Notes: generated from the sequence alone by a model not told the origin. A stretch of 64,000 nt of DNA from Candidatus Accumulibacter sp. ACC003 (GCF_907163085.1 NZ_CAJQTX010000005.1:62001-126000), one strand, 5' to 3'; counted from the stretch's first letter, positions 33,137 through 43,231 are shown. Made by a program: numbers and translations.

Positions 33137-36100
33137 ATGCTGCTGGAACAATCGAAACTCGCTGCCGCGATTGAGCGCCCGCGGCTGGCGCCGCCGTGGT
33201 CGATCACGCTGCTTGGCGTGCTGGTGCTTGGCGTGCTGGTCGCCATCTATCCACACAAGGCGCTGGTCAATCGCATCATCGAAGCCCCGCAGAATGCCGT
33301 CACCGAGGCCTACCTGGTCAATCTGCTGCGCACCGATCCCGGCAACCCACAACTCGGCCTGCTGCTCGCCCGCCACCGCCTGAGCAGCGGCCTCTACGAG
33401 CAGTTGGAAGATACGCTGGCCAAGCTGCTGCAGTCGCCAGACAAGGAAATCCGCCTGGAAGCAAGCTGGCTGAGCTGGCGCGCAGCGGAGCAACGCTTTT
33501 CCCGCATGCCCCCCGGGACAGCGCAACACGCAGAGCATAAGGCGCAACTGCGGGCCAGGCTGCACACCCTGGCTGCCCTTGACTGGCCCGAGCTCATGAC
33601 GATCGAGATTGCCCGGCGGGCCTTCCTGTTCGGCGATGCCCAGCTCGGCATCGAATTGTTTCAGCGCAGCTCTGCCAGCGCTCAGGGGCGTTCTGCCGAC
33701 TGGTACGCAGAGGCCGCCCACGTAGCCCTGGCGGAAGGAGAATACTTTACGGCGGGCAAGTTTTTCCTGATCGCGGCGCGGCGTAGCAGTCAGCCCGGCG
33801 AACAACACCGCCTGTTCATGGATGGCATGCGCGCGCTCCAGTCCGCCGCCCAGGTGAAGGAGGCGCTGGCCCTCGTTGAAGAAGAGCTGACCGTAACGCC
33901 GTCCCTGGGTGAAAACCCACAGGTGCTGGCACTGCTGGTGCACTTTGCCGGCGATGCCCGGCTGGGCATCGAATTGCTGCAGCGAATGTCGGTCAGCGGT
34001 GAGGGACGCTCTACCGACTGGCACGCAGCGGCAGCACGCGCCGCCCTGGCGGGTGGCGAGTACCTTGCCGCGGGCAAGTTTTTCCTGACTGCGGCGCGAC
34101 GTAGCAGTGAGCCCGCCGAACAACGCCGTTTCTTCCTGGATGGCATGCTCGTGCTCCAGTCCGGCGACCAGGTGAAGGAGGCGCTAGCCCTCGCTGAAGA
34201 AGCGCTGACTGCAATGCCGTCACTGACTGAAAGCACTCGGGTTCTGGAACTGCTGGTGCGCTTTGCGCGCTCGCTCAGGCGCCCGGACCTGGCCGACAAA
34301 TATGCCCGCAAGCTCCTGCGCCTGTCGCTGCTGCAACAGTTGAAAGAGGAGCAGCTGGCACGCGCCTACGCGATCCGCTGGCAAACCGTCGGCGAAAAGA
34401 GCGGCCCGGAGCTGCCGTTCGACGACCGTATCTACACCATCGGCTTCGAAGCTTTCCTCGACAACCGGAATCTCGAGGATGCCTGGCAAGTCGCCGCCTC
34501 CGCGGTGCGCCAGGCACCCGACAATCTGGTTTGGCGTAAGCGGCTGGCACGCGTTTCCGAATGGAGCGGGCGCCCGGCGATCGCGCTTACCCACTGGCTG
34601 TATCTGGCGCGTGCCAACGCCAGCGACGAAGCCTGGCAGGCCATCCTGCGGCTGGCGCCCGGGCTGTTTGACGACCAGGCCTTGCTGGCCGCGCTCGAAC
34701 ATCAGCTGCGTCAGAAGCCCGCCAATCTGGCGCTGATCGTGGAACTGGTGGCGACCTTCGAACGTCTCGGCAAGCCCCGGGGGGCGATGCGCTTTCTCGA
34801 GCAGGAATACCGCCGGCACAAGCAGCCGCAACTGCTGCTCAGCATGGCCGAACTGGCCGAACGGATGGGGGACGATGACCAGGCGCTGGCGCTCTGGCAA
34901 AGCTTCATGGCCAGCAAGGCTTTGACAGCGGCGCAGTCGGTGCACGTGGCGACGCTTTACCTGCTACGCGGCGAGCAGGCCAGCGCTCTGGCGATACTTG
35001 AAGGTGCCGATGATGCCGGCGAAGCCGGCGCTGCCGGTGCTGGCTATTGGCGATTGCGCGCTGACATCGCCGCGCGGCTCGGTGACGACAAGCAGGCCGC
35101 CGCCGCCTATCGGCACGTGCTTGCTGGCCAGGAAGCGCTGGCCGGCGATCACGAGAATCTGGCCCGACTACTCCTTGACGAGTACCCGCTCGAAGCCGCG
35201 CGTATCAGCAGTGACGGCTGGTTACGCTTCCGTGACTCGCAGCTGCTGCAGCAGGCGCTCGGCCTCTACGCGACGGCCGGGCGCTGGCAGGAGATGGGCA
35301 AGCTGATCAGCACCCTGTCGGCCGAAGAATCGGCCCAGCTGCGCCACCAGGCCAGCTTCCTCCGTCTTTCGGCCCAGTACCTGATGGCCAGCGGTCAGCG
35401 GCGCATGGCGCTGGCCGACCTGGATGCCGCCTTTGCGCTGGCCGCGGACAGCGCCGACATCCAGCAGGCATTGCTTTGGCTGCTCATCGAGAGCGGTGAA
35501 GGAAAGCGCCTGCGCAACATCATGGCCGCCCACGAACGCCATTGGCAGCCTGATCCGGCGATGCACGATGTGCTGGCTGCCGCCAATCTCGCGCTATCGC
35601 TTCCCGACGTTGCCCTGCGCCGCTATCTGACCCCCCGGCTCGCCGCCCACCGCGACGACTTCCTGTGGCTGATGAACTATGCCGATGCGCTGGAGCAGAA
35701 TCAGGACGTGGATCGTGCCTGGCGCCTGCGCAAGCAATTATTGCTCGATGACCGCATGCGCCAGCGGCAGCAAGCCGCTGGCGAACAGTTGCCGCAGGCG
35801 ATGGCCGCACTGCGGCAGGCCGCGCGCACGCGACTGCTGATGCTTGCCGAGCCCGGTGACCCGGCCTATGCGACGCTGCGCGAAATGCTCAGGCTTGATC
35901 GTGCTGCAGACGGCCAGTTGTCGCCGTCCGCGCGCGATGTGGCCTTCGGCTGGCTACTCGATGCGCAGCAGTTCGACGCCGCGCGTGGCTGGCTCTGGCA
36001 ACAATATGCAAAAACGGCGGCACGGCCACTATGGGGGGAAATGCGCCTCGCCCTGGAGTCGGGCGACCGGGCGCAGGCCGGCGAGCTGCTCGATGACTTT

Positions 36101-37180
36101 GCGCCGCTGATTCCACGCTACGACCGTATCGCGGCGGCACGCGTGGTCGGGGACTTGCGCTTGGCGCAGAGCGAAGCCTTCGACGCACAGGCCGAGCTGC
36201 CAGCAGATGACCCGCTACACCAGCAGCTGAGCGAGACCCTGCTCGCCCACTCGCAGCAGCTGGGTGGCAGTGTCTGGCAGAACGATATCGGCACGGTTGA
36301 CGAACGAAATACCGGTGTCCGCGCCCACCTCGCCCTCTCACCGCGCCTGTCGATGGACTTCGCGGCGGGGACAATCGCACGCCACAACCTGGATCCCGAA
36401 ACCATGGGGGAAACACCCGATGAGACCGACTACAGCGCGCGCATGACATGGCTGCACCAGGAAGGAAAAACGAAGCTCAGCGTTGCCGAGCACAACAGCT
36501 TCGAGAAGTACCATCCCCTGCTCATCGAGCACGAGCAGAATCTGGGCAATCGGCTGACGACCACCTTTGCGCTCGGTCACGAGCAGCCGGCCAACGAGTC
36601 GACCGCGCTGCGCGTCGGCGGCATGCGGGATTTGGCCGCGCTATCGCTGGCCTACCAGCTGACCCGTTTCGACCGCTTCACGGTCGAACGCAGCACTGAT
36701 CGCTTCTATGCCCAGACCGGTGCCGAGGTTGGCAGCGGGAATGTCTGGCGATTTGAATACGGCCATGCCTTGCGCGTCGAGCCACGCAGCCTGGAGGCCA
36801 GCGTCTTCTGGTCGCAGCACCGCTACAGCCAGAAAAACTTCGTTAACGACCCGCAACTGGCGCCGCTGTTCCCGGCCGGTGAGTATAGCCCGTGGAGCGT
36901 TGGCACCTTCTTCGTTCCAACCGGCTTCGACTACAAGGGAATCCGTCTGTCGACGGACATGAATTTCGCAGAAGACTACACCCGTGCCTGGCGCCCCTAT
37001 GCCAGCGTTGCCCGCACCTGGCACAGTGACGAAGGGCCGGGTTACGACCTGGCCACGGGTATTGCCGGCAGCGTATTCGGTGCCGATCACCTCAATTTCG
37101 GCTGGCGACTGAGTCGCGGCGGCGCCAACACCGAAGGACTGGTGCGAGAATTCGGCCTCAACTATCGCCTGCACTTCTAG
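33137..37180 (+). CDS. pelB: PelB, TPR scaffold and outer-membrane porin for Pel export
   Basis: 1347 residues. N-terminal membrane anchor (SITLLGVLVLGVLVAIY), a very long alpha-helical TPR region (about 60-1000) with repeated EALALVEEELTV / YFTAGKFFLIAARRSS-like units, and a C-terminal beta-barrel (from about 1040: GGSVWQNDIGTVDERNTGVR ... ending in the aromatic Phe of FGLNYRLHF, the outer-membrane signature). The first ATG (33137) is taken; it overlaps the end of pelA by 38 bases. Longer than the Pseudomonas protein (about 1190), due to extra TPR; two TPR blocks near 33640-33900 and 33950-34230 are near-duplicates. Confidence 0.92.
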   Translation: MLLEQSKLAAAIERPRLAPPWSITLLGVLVLGVLVAIYPHKALVNRIIEAPQNAVTEAYLVNLLRTDPGNPQLGLLLARHRLSSGLYEQLEDTLAKLLQSPDKEIRLEASWLSWRAAEQRFSRMPPGTAQHAEHKAQLRARLHTLAALDWPELMTIEIARRAFLFGDAQLGIELFQRSSASAQGRSADWYAEAAHVALAEGEYFTAGKFFLIAARRSSQPGEQHRLFMDGMRALQSAAQVKEALALVEEELTVTPSLGENPQVLALLVHFAGDARLGIELLQRMSVSGEGRSTDWHAAAARAALAGGEYLAAGKFFLTAARRSSEPAEQRRFFLDGMLVLQSGDQVKEALALAEEALTAMPSLTESTRVLELLVRFARSLRRPDLADKYARKLLRLSLLQQLKEEQLARAYAIRWQTVGEKSGPELPFDDRIYTIGFEAFLDNRNLEDAWQVAASAVRQAPDNLVWRKRLARVSEWSGRPAIALTHWLYLARANASDEAWQAILRLAPGLFDDQALLAALEHQLRQKPANLALIVELVATFERLGKPRGAMRFLEQEYRRHKQPQLLLSMAELAERMGDDDQALALWQSFMASKALTAAQSVHVATLYLLRGEQASALAILEGADDAGEAGAAGAGYWRLRADIAARLGDDKQAAAAYRHVLAGQEALAGDHENLARLLLDEYPLEAARISSDGWLRFRDSQLLQQALGLYATAGRWQEMGKLISTLSAEESAQLRHQASFLRLSAQYLMASGQRRMALADLDAAFALAADSADIQQALLWLLIESGEGKRLRNIMAAHERHWQPDPAMHDVLAAANLALSLPDVALRRYLTPRLAAHRDDFLWLMNYADALEQNQDVDRAWRLRKQLLLDDRMRQRQQAAGEQLPQAMAALRQAARTRLLMLAEPGDPAYATLREMLRLDRAADGQLSPSARDVAFGWLLDAQQFDAARGWLWQQYAKTAARPLWGEMRLALESGDRAQAGELLDDFAPLIPRYDRIAAARVVGDLRLAQSEAFDAQAELPADDPLHQQLSETLLAHSQQLGGSVWQNDIGTVDERNTGVRAHLALSPRLSMDFAAGTIARHNLDPETMGETPDETDYSARMTWLHQEGKTKLSVAEHNSFEKYHPLLIEHEQNLGNRLTTTFALGHEQPANESTALRVGGMRDLAALSLAYQLTRFDRFTVERSTDRFYAQTGAEVGSGNVWRFEYGHALRVEPRSLEASVFWSQHRYSQKNFVNDPQLAPLFPAGEYSPWSVGTFFVPTGFDYKGIRLSTDMNFAEDYTRAWRPYASVARTWHSDEGPGYDLATGIAGSVFGADHLNFGWRLSRGGANTEGLVREFGLNYRLHF

Positions 37181-37219
37181 GGCGAACGGATTGAACAGAC
37201 TGACCACAGGAGAATCACC

Positions 37220-37756
37220 ATGAAACGCATCGTCCAAGGCTTCGTCGCACTGGCCGCGATTCTGCTGCTCGCGGCTTGCAGCACGCTCGACAGCAGCGCG
37301 CCACCCGCCGTCAGCAGACAGGCCGCGTGGGTCTTGCTGCCTTTCGCCAACCTCACCGAAACACCGCTGGCCGGCAGCCGGGCGGAGGCGGTTGCCGAGG
37401 GCGTGCTGCGCGCGCAGGGCATCGCCAGGCTGCGCCGCTACCCGGCGGCGTTGCAGCAGGAAGCACTTTTTGAAGCGGCTGATCGCCGGCAGACCGAGGC
37501 GGCGCTCGAATGGGCGCGCGCTGAAGGGGCGCGTTACGCACTTGGCGGCAGCGTCGAAGAGTGGCGCTACAAAGTCGGTGTGGACGGCGAGCCTGCCGTT
37601 GGCATCGCGGTGTCGATCATCGACGTGGCCAGCGGGGAAACCCTGTGGACCGGCGTCGGGGCAAAAGCCGGCTGGAGTCGGGATTCGCTGGCCGCCGTTG
37701 CGCAGCAGTTGCTGCGCAAGCTGATCGGCGATGGACTTTCGGCGCGCCAGGACTGA
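37220..37756 (+). CDS. pelC: PelC outer-membrane lipoprotein
   Basis: 178 residues with lipobox LLLAAC, so lipidated and sent to the outer membrane, where PelC forms a ring beneath the PelB barrel. VLLPFANLTETPLAGSRAEA and GARYALGGSVEEWRYK match the family. Ribosome site aggag 8 bases upstream. Between pelB and pelD as in the Pseudomonas operon. Confidence 0.92.
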   Translation: MKRIVQGFVALAAILLLAACSTLDSSAPPAVSRQAAWVLLPFANLTETPLAGSRAEAVAEGVLRAQGIARLRRYPAALQQEALFEAADRRQTEAALEWARAEGARYALGGSVEEWRYKVGVDGEPAVGIAVSIIDVASGETLWTGVGAKAGWSRDSLAAVAQQLLRKLIGDGLSARQD

Positions 37757-37770
37757 GCGGAGCGAGCACT

Positions 37771-39147
37771 TTGGCCGCCAAGGAACTCCTCCTCCGCCAC
37801 CTCGGCCCCTTCGGCAAGCCCTGGGCCGTCGCCGGCGAAACCGCGATCCTGCCGCTGCTGGCGGTGGCCATCGGCATCTGGGTAAATCCGCTCGACCCGC
37901 TGTGGATCAAGGCCAGTTTTCCGTGGGTGTGGTTCGCCCCGGTCATTCTTGCCATGCGCTACGGCCCCTTTCCCGGGCTGGGAGGGGCGGCTGTGCTGCT
38001 GCTGGCCTGGCTCGCCTTCAACGCCTCCGGCTGGGTCGTCGGTGAATTCCCGAAACTGAATTACCTCGGCGGCCTGATTCTGGTCATGCTCGCCGGCGAG
38101 TTTTCCAGTGTCTGGCTGGCCCGTGCCCGGCGCGCCGAGGGCCTCCAGAAGTACCTCCACCAGCGGCTGGAATATCTGACGCACCAATACTACCTGCTGC
38201 GCCTGTCGCACGATCGTCTCGAGCAGGATCTGATTGGCCGCCCGATGGCCATGCGTGACGCGCTGGCGACCTTGCAGTCGCTGATTCGCGAGCAGGCTGC
38301 AGCCGCCGCATCACCCCTGCCCGGTGCGCAGGGGCTGTTGCGGCTGCTGGCACAATACTGCCAACTGGAAATCGCCACCATCCATGCGGCGCGAGGTGGG
38401 GAAATCACGACAGAAGCGGTCGCCACCATCGGCCAGTGTCAGAACCATGGCCAACTCGACCTTGACGATCCTCTGCTCCGCGATGCCCTTGAGGCGGGTA
38501 CGCTGTCGCATCTGGCCGCTGCGCTGGCCGCCGGCACCTCGCCCAGCACTTATGCCATAGCCGTACCAATGATCACTTTTGATGAGCAACTGATCGGCGT
38601 GCTGGCCGTCGAGCGGGTCCCCTTTTTTGCGCTCAACGAAGAAATGCTGCAGACCCTGAACCTGCTCGTCAGCTACTACGTTGATGGACTCGACACGCGC
38701 CAACTGGCGGCCGAGGTGCAAAGCGAATACCCGTCCTGCCCGGACGATTTTGCGGCAGAGCTGCAGCGCCTGTGGCGTGTCCGGCAGGGATCGCTAACCG
38801 GCAGTATCATCACCGTTCTCGAATTCCTGCCCCGCCCGGAGCTCGACTATCTGGCCCTCGAGATCGGCCGGCAGCGTCGCGCCCTGGACGTCAGCTGGCT
38901 GATCGACTCCCCACAACGAAAAGTGCTGGTGACCCTGATGCCTCTGGCAGGCGCGGCGGCGGCAGAAGGTTATATCGCCCGCATCGAGGAGTGGGTTGGC
39001 CAAAAAAGCGGCTGCCGGCTGAGCGAGGCCGGTGTTTTTTCGCACGTCCTGGCGATCAACGAAACAGCGCCGCTACCGCTGCTCAAGCAGTTGTTCGAAA
39101 TCTGCAATGTTCCAGCCGAAACTCGCTCTCTACACGCTGACGCTTGA
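37771..39147 (+). CDS. pelD: PelD, c-di-GMP receptor of the Pel synthase
   Basis: 458 residues from TTG 37771 (ggag 8 bases upstream); no ATG is available near the family start (LAAKELLLRHLGPFGKPW). Four N-terminal membrane helices, a GAF domain (about 175-320: LLRLLAQYCQLEIATIHAA, VPMITFDEQLIGVLAVE) and a degenerate GGDEF domain (about 330-450). RRALD before VSWL could be the RxxD c-di-GMP inhibitory-type site, although its alignment was not checked. Activates PelF/PelG upon c-di-GMP binding. Confidence 0.9.
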   Translation: MAAKELLLRHLGPFGKPWAVAGETAILPLLAVAIGIWVNPLDPLWIKASFPWVWFAPVILAMRYGPFPGLGGAAVLLLAWLAFNASGWVVGEFPKLNYLGGLILVMLAGEFSSVWLARARRAEGLQKYLHQRLEYLTHQYYLLRLSHDRLEQDLIGRPMAMRDALATLQSLIREQAAAAASPLPGAQGLLRLLAQYCQLEIATIHAARGGEITTEAVATIGQCQNHGQLDLDDPLLRDALEAGTLSHLAAALAAGTSPSTYAIAVPMITFDEQLIGVLAVERVPFFALNEEMLQTLNLLVSYYVDGLDTRQLAAEVQSEYPSCPDDFAAELQRLWRVRQGSLTGSIITVLEFLPRPELDYLALEIGRQRRALDVSWLIDSPQRKVLVTLMPLAGAAAAEGYIARIEEWVGQKSGCRLSEAGVFSHVLAINETAPLPLLKQLFEICNVPAETRSLHADA

Positions 39148-40096
39148 GTCGGCGGCCTGGGCCGCCCTGCTGCTTGGCGGCAGCAGCGATGCGGCGCTGC
39201 TCGCCTATCTTGGCGCGCATGCCGCTGCCAGCTTGCTGCTGGCCCGCGTGGCGATCGCCTTTCTGCCCGCCAGCGGCAAGCGAGTGCCCGTCCTGCTGCT
39301 GCTTGCCGGTACCGGCTTCGCCGTCCCCATACTCGGTTTTGTGGCCGTCATCCTCGGTGTTTTCAGGCTTCATTCCCTGCCACCAGCCCAACGTGAAAGC
39401 CTCTTCGAGGCGCTGTCCCTTCCGGAAATGGACTCCCGTCAGCGCGCCGGCAAGGGTTTCCGTCAGGCCGGCATGCGCTCCTTCATCAGCAATGAACGCG
39501 CACCCGTGGCGGCCCGCCAGCGCGCACTGGTCGCCCTGCAGGATATACCCGGGCACGTCGCCTCGCCGCTCTTGCGTGGCGTGCTCACGGATCCTTCCGA
39601 GGATATCCGCCTGCTTGCCTACGGCATGCTCGACAGCAAGGAGAAGGTGATCAACGACGACATTCACCGCGCCTCGCAAAGCTATCAGACGGCAGTTGAA
39701 GGGAGCGCTGCCGGCTGGCAGGCCGCCCGGCGGCTCGCCGACCTGTATTGGGAGCTGGTCTATCAGGAACTGGCCCAGGGGGACCTGCGCACGCACGCCC
39801 TGCGCGAGTCGCTGCGCTTCACCCGCATCGCTCTCGCCGCAGCGGCTGATGATGCCGCCCTGCATCTGCGCCACGGCCGCCTGCTGCAGGCACTGCGCCA
39901 GCCGGAGGAAGCTCGCCTGGCCTACGACCGGGCGCTGGCGCTGGGGATGCCGCAAACCCGTATCGTGCCGTATCTGGCGGAAGTGGCGTTCGCGACCGGG
40001 GACTACGACGAGGTGCGCGCCCTGATGGGCGATCTTGACAACTGGCAATCCTTGCCGCGCCTGCAGCCAGTGATCGCCTACTGGAGCCGGGCATGA
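39107..40096 (+). CDS. pelE: PelE inner-membrane/TPR protein
   Basis: 329 residues. ATG 39107 lies inside the end of pelD (41-base overlap), typical of this operon. Two or three N-terminal membrane helices (AAWAALLLGGSSDAALLAYL; PVLLLLAGTGFAVPILGFVA), then TPR-like helices (AARRLADLYWELVYQEL, ALHLRHGRLLQALRQPEEAR). Interacts with PelD/PelG in the inner-membrane complex of the family. Confidence 0.88.
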   Translation: MFQPKLALYTLTLESAAWAALLLGGSSDAALLAYLGAHAAASLLLARVAIAFLPASGKRVPVLLLLAGTGFAVPILGFVAVILGVFRLHSLPPAQRESLFEALSLPEMDSRQRAGKGFRQAGMRSFISNERAPVAARQRALVALQDIPGHVASPLLRGVLTDPSEDIRLLAYGMLDSKEKVINDDIHRASQSYQTAVEGSAAGWQAARRLADLYWELVYQELAQGDLRTHALRESLRFTRIALAAAADDAALHLRHGRLLQALRQPEEARLAYDRALALGMPQTRIVPYLAEVAFATGDYDEVRALMGDLDNWQSLPRLQPVIAYWSRA

Positions 40097-41622
40097 CTTT
40101 CCCGCAGGCTCGCGAGGCCGACATCGCGCTACTTCTCGAGGGAACCTTCCCCTATGTCAGCGGCGGGGTGTCGAGTTGGGTCAACCAGATCATCCGTGCC
40201 TTCCCGGAACTGCGCTTTGCCATCGTTTTCATCGGCAGCCGTCGGCAAGACTACGACGAGATGAAATACACCCTGCCGGAGAACGTCGTTCATCTGGAGA
40301 CCCACTACCTGTATGACTTCGCCCCTCATGGCGAAAAGCCCAAACCCCGTCGCGGCAGCGAAAATGCCTTCGCGCGTGCCGACAGACTGCACGACGCTTT
40401 CCGGCGGGAAGACGCAGCGGCTGGCGCCTGCGCTGCATTCGGCGAAATCGTTCGCGACCTGATGCCCGGCGGCCGCCTGCCGGAAGCTGACTTTCTGCAT
40501 AGCGAGGAGGCCTGGCGCGTCATCAGCGACCGCTATCGCAAGAACTGCACCGATCCCTCCTTCGTCGACTACTTCTGGACCGTGCGCATGATGCATGCCC
40601 CGCTCTGGAAGCTCGCCCGCGTCGCTCATGAGCTGATCCCTGTGCGGGCTTTCCACTCGGTGTCCACGGGTTATGCCGGACTACTCGGCGCCATGCTTCG
40701 GCAGACGCGACAGCGGCCGCTGATCCTCTCCGAACATGGCATCTACACCAAGGAACGGAAGATCGACCTGTTCAAGAGCGAGTGGATCCGCGACAACCGG
40801 AACATCTTCCAGCGCGACCCGACCGAACTCTCCTACTTCCGCCAGATGTGGATCCGCTTTTTCGAATGGCTGGGACGACTTTGCTACGACTCGGCCGATC
40901 CGATCATCGCCCTTTACGAAGCCAACAGGCTGCGTCAGGTGGCCGACGGAGCACTGGCCGAGAGGACCTTCAACGTCCCCAACGGTATCAGTCTGCAGCG
41001 TTTCGCACCGCTGCGCGCTCTCCGGCCGGAAACGCCGCCGCCGGTACTGTGCCTGATCGGGCGGGTGGTGCCGATCAAGGACGTGAAGACCTTCATCCGG
41101 GCCATGCGCAGGGTGGCGAACCAGATGCCGGCGGCGGAAGGCTGGATCGCCGGGCCGCAGGACGAAGACCCCGGCTACGCCGAGGAGTGCCGCAATCTCG
41201 TTGCCAGTCTGGGCCTTGAAGGCAAGGTGAAGTTCCTCGGTTTCCAGAAGGTCGAGGACATCCTGCCGAAGATCGGCCTGACCATTCTCTCGTCGATCAG
41301 CGAAGCGCTGCCCCTGGTCATCCTTGAAGGCTACGCCGCCGGCGTTCCCACCGTCTCCACCGACGTCGGCTCATGCCGGCAACTGATCGAAGGGCTGGAC
41401 GGCGACGACCGCCGACTGGGTGTTGCCGGCGCGGTGGTCAATATCGCCGAGCCGCAGGCGCTGGCCGATGCAGCCCTTGATCTGCTCGGCAACCCCGCGG
41501 CCTGGGCCGCCGCGAGCCGGGCGGGGATCGCCCGTGTCGAGCGCTATTACACCGACGACCTGATGTTCGGCGCCTATCGCCGGGTCTATGAGCGGGCGCT
41601 GGCGGCAAGAGGGCTGGACTGA
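40093..41622 (+). CDS. pelF: PelF glycosyltransferase (GT4), Pel synthase
   Basis: 509 residues, cytosolic. N-terminal LLLEGTFPYVSGGVSSWVNQ and GGVSSW loop of PelF, C-terminal GT-B domain with CLIGRVVPIKDVKTFIRAM and SISEALPLVILEGYAAG (E-x7-E). Uses UDP-GalNAc/GlcNAc in characterised systems. ATGA overlap with pelE. Length equals the reference (about 507). Confidence 0.94.
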   Translation: MTFPQAREADIALLLEGTFPYVSGGVSSWVNQIIRAFPELRFAIVFIGSRRQDYDEMKYTLPENVVHLETHYLYDFAPHGEKPKPRRGSENAFARADRLHDAFRREDAAAGACAAFGEIVRDLMPGGRLPEADFLHSEEAWRVISDRYRKNCTDPSFVDYFWTVRMMHAPLWKLARVAHELIPVRAFHSVSTGYAGLLGAMLRQTRQRPLILSEHGIYTKERKIDLFKSEWIRDNRNIFQRDPTELSYFRQMWIRFFEWLGRLCYDSADPIIALYEANRLRQVADGALAERTFNVPNGISLQRFAPLRALRPETPPPVLCLIGRVVPIKDVKTFIRAMRRVANQMPAAEGWIAGPQDEDPGYAEECRNLVASLGLEGKVKFLGFQKVEDILPKIGLTILSSISEALPLVILEGYAAGVPTVSTDVGSCRQLIEGLDGDDRRLGVAGAVVNIAEPQALADAALDLLGNPAAWAAASRAGIARVERYYTDDLMFGAYRRVYERALAARGLD

Positions 41623-42992
41623 TGGCGGGCATCGGCTTCGAACTGCGCAAGCTGCTGAAGAAGGAGACGCTGGTCGGGCTGCTGCAGGCCTACACCTTTG
41701 CCGGCATCATCGGCTCCGGCCCCTGGGTGCTGTCCATCCTCGGCATCCTGATCATCGGCCTGCTGAGCAGCTCGGTTGTCGTGCCTTCCTTCCTGGTGAC
41801 CCAGTTCCAGACCTCGGTGACTTACCTGATTGCCACCAGCCTGATCCTGACCGGCGGTTTGCAACTGGGCTTCACGCGTTTCGTCTCCGATCGCCTATTC
41901 GAAAACAAGGACCATCTCGTCACGCCGAACCTCAACGGGGTGCTGATGCTGATCATCCTCGTCGCATCGGCGGTCAGCATCATCGGGATGTTCGTTCTGC
42001 TCCCCGGAACAGGGGTCGTCTATCGCATCCTGATGCTCGCCGCTTTCGTGCTGATGTGCGCCATCTGGATCATGACCATCTTTCTGTCGGGGATGAAGCG
42101 CTACAAGGCCATCGTCGCGCTGTTCGCCATCGGCTATGCGATCACCGTCTCGCTGGCGTTGCTGTTGCGCTCGTTCGGGCTGGAAGGGCTGCTGGCCGGA
42201 TTCGTCATCGGTCACTGTGTTCTGCTCGCTGGCATGTGGGTAGTGACGATTGGCGAGTTTCGTCCGCGCGACCTGATTGCCTTCGACTTCGCCAAACGCG
42301 GAGCGATGTTTTCCAGCCTGCTCGCCATCGGTCTTCTCTACAACCTTGGCATCTGGGCCGACAAGTTCATGTTCTGGTTCTTCCCGGACACCTCGGAACC
42401 GATCATCGGCGCCCTGCGCGCTTCGCTCATCTACGACCTGCCGGTCTTCCTCGCCTACCTGTCGATCATCCCCGGCATGGCGGTATTCATGTTGCGTATC
42501 GAAACCGATTTCGTCGAGTACTACGACAAGTTCTACGATGCCGTACGCAGCGGCGGCTCGCTGGAATACATTGAGGACATGCGCGACGAAATGGTCTACT
42601 CGATCAAGCAGGGGCTGGCCGAAATCGGCAAGATCCAGACCCTCGCCGTGCTCGTCACTTTCGTTTCCGGGCCGCTCCTGCTGAAGGCTCTCGACATTTC
42701 CGAGCTCTATTTGCCGCTGCTCTACATTCAGGTCATCGGCGCCAGCCTGCAGATCGTGCTGCTGTCGGTGCTCAACATCTTCTTCTATCTCGATCAGCGG
42801 CGCATCATCCTGCTGCTCTGTTCGCAATTCCTGCTGCTGAACATCTTGCTCACCGAGGTATCACTATGGTGGGGTGCTGCGCTCTACGGCTACGGCTTCG
42901 CCCTTTCCGTACTCGTCACCCTGGCCACCGCGCTGGCACTCCTCGACCGTCGTCTGAGCCGGCTCGAGTACGAAACCTTCATGCTGCAATAA
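41622..42992 (+). CDS. pelG: PelG polysaccharide transporter
   Basis: 456 residues with about 12 membrane helices (MVF/MOP superfamily). FELRKLLKKETLVGLLQAYT, GIIGSGPWVLSILGILIIG, and the long insertion DFVEYYDKFYDAV..SLEYIED are as in PelG. The start shares bases with the pelF stop (TGATG). Last gene of the operon; no terminator hairpin is obvious in the 239 bases after it. Confidence 0.94.
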   Translation: MAGIGFELRKLLKKETLVGLLQAYTFAGIIGSGPWVLSILGILIIGLLSSSVVVPSFLVTQFQTSVTYLIATSLILTGGLQLGFTRFVSDRLFENKDHLVTPNLNGVLMLIILVASAVSIIGMFVLLPGTGVVYRILMLAAFVLMCAIWIMTIFLSGMKRYKAIVALFAIGYAITVSLALLLRSFGLEGLLAGFVIGHCVLLAGMWVVTIGEFRPRDLIAFDFAKRGAMFSSLLAIGLLYNLGIWADKFMFWFFPDTSEPIIGALRASLIYDLPVFLAYLSIIPGMAVFMLRIETDFVEYYDKFYDAVRSGGSLEYIEDMRDEMVYSIKQGLAEIGKIQTLAVLVTFVSGPLLLKALDISELYLPLLYIQVIGASLQIVLLSVLNIFFYLDQRRIILLLCSQFLLLNILLTEVSLWWGAALYGYGFALSVLVTLATALALLDRRLSRLEYETFMLQ

Positions 42993-43231
42993 CCGCAGTC
43001 GCAGCGGAGTACCGCGCGTGACCCGGCTGTGGTTTTCGTCGAGAGCAAACGTCTCATCGCATTTTCCGCCGGCTGTGCGCGGCTATCCGGGCTAACGGTC
43101 ACGACATATCGTCCCTGGTCCGGAAAGTCTGGAACTCCTGTTGGCGGGCTTTCCGCGCGGAACGCTTTGGCTCCGCACGTCCCCACCGGCCGGGTTTTCG
43201 CGCCAGAACCGGCTCATTCGGTCGGCTGGTC

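Larger units (their letters stand above)
27638..33174 (+). pseudogene. pelA: PelA, Pel polysaccharide hydrolase/deacetylase, split by an IS and frameshifted
   Basis: PelA trims and partly deacetylates Pel in the periplasm. Signal peptide (ALAVGLFGWLACAQA), then the GH114-type hydrolase domain (FDIVVVEPDHGFDPKRY, YIAIGEVQPSRAH, FFLDTLDSYRRA) up to VIETL at 28165, where an IS66-type element enters. The gene resumes after 30890 (HQRFPGIRLILNRGFEIVP); removing the IS and one 8-bp duplicate joins VIETL to HQRFPG in frame. A second lesion, one missing T after VAAE near 30983, shifts the frame to LFRGWDAAARRYVEVP. The deacetylase domain (MFIHIDGDGYPSRA, ASHTYSHPFDW, MLWSGDAAPQARAL) is intact to the end. 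Confidence 0.88.
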
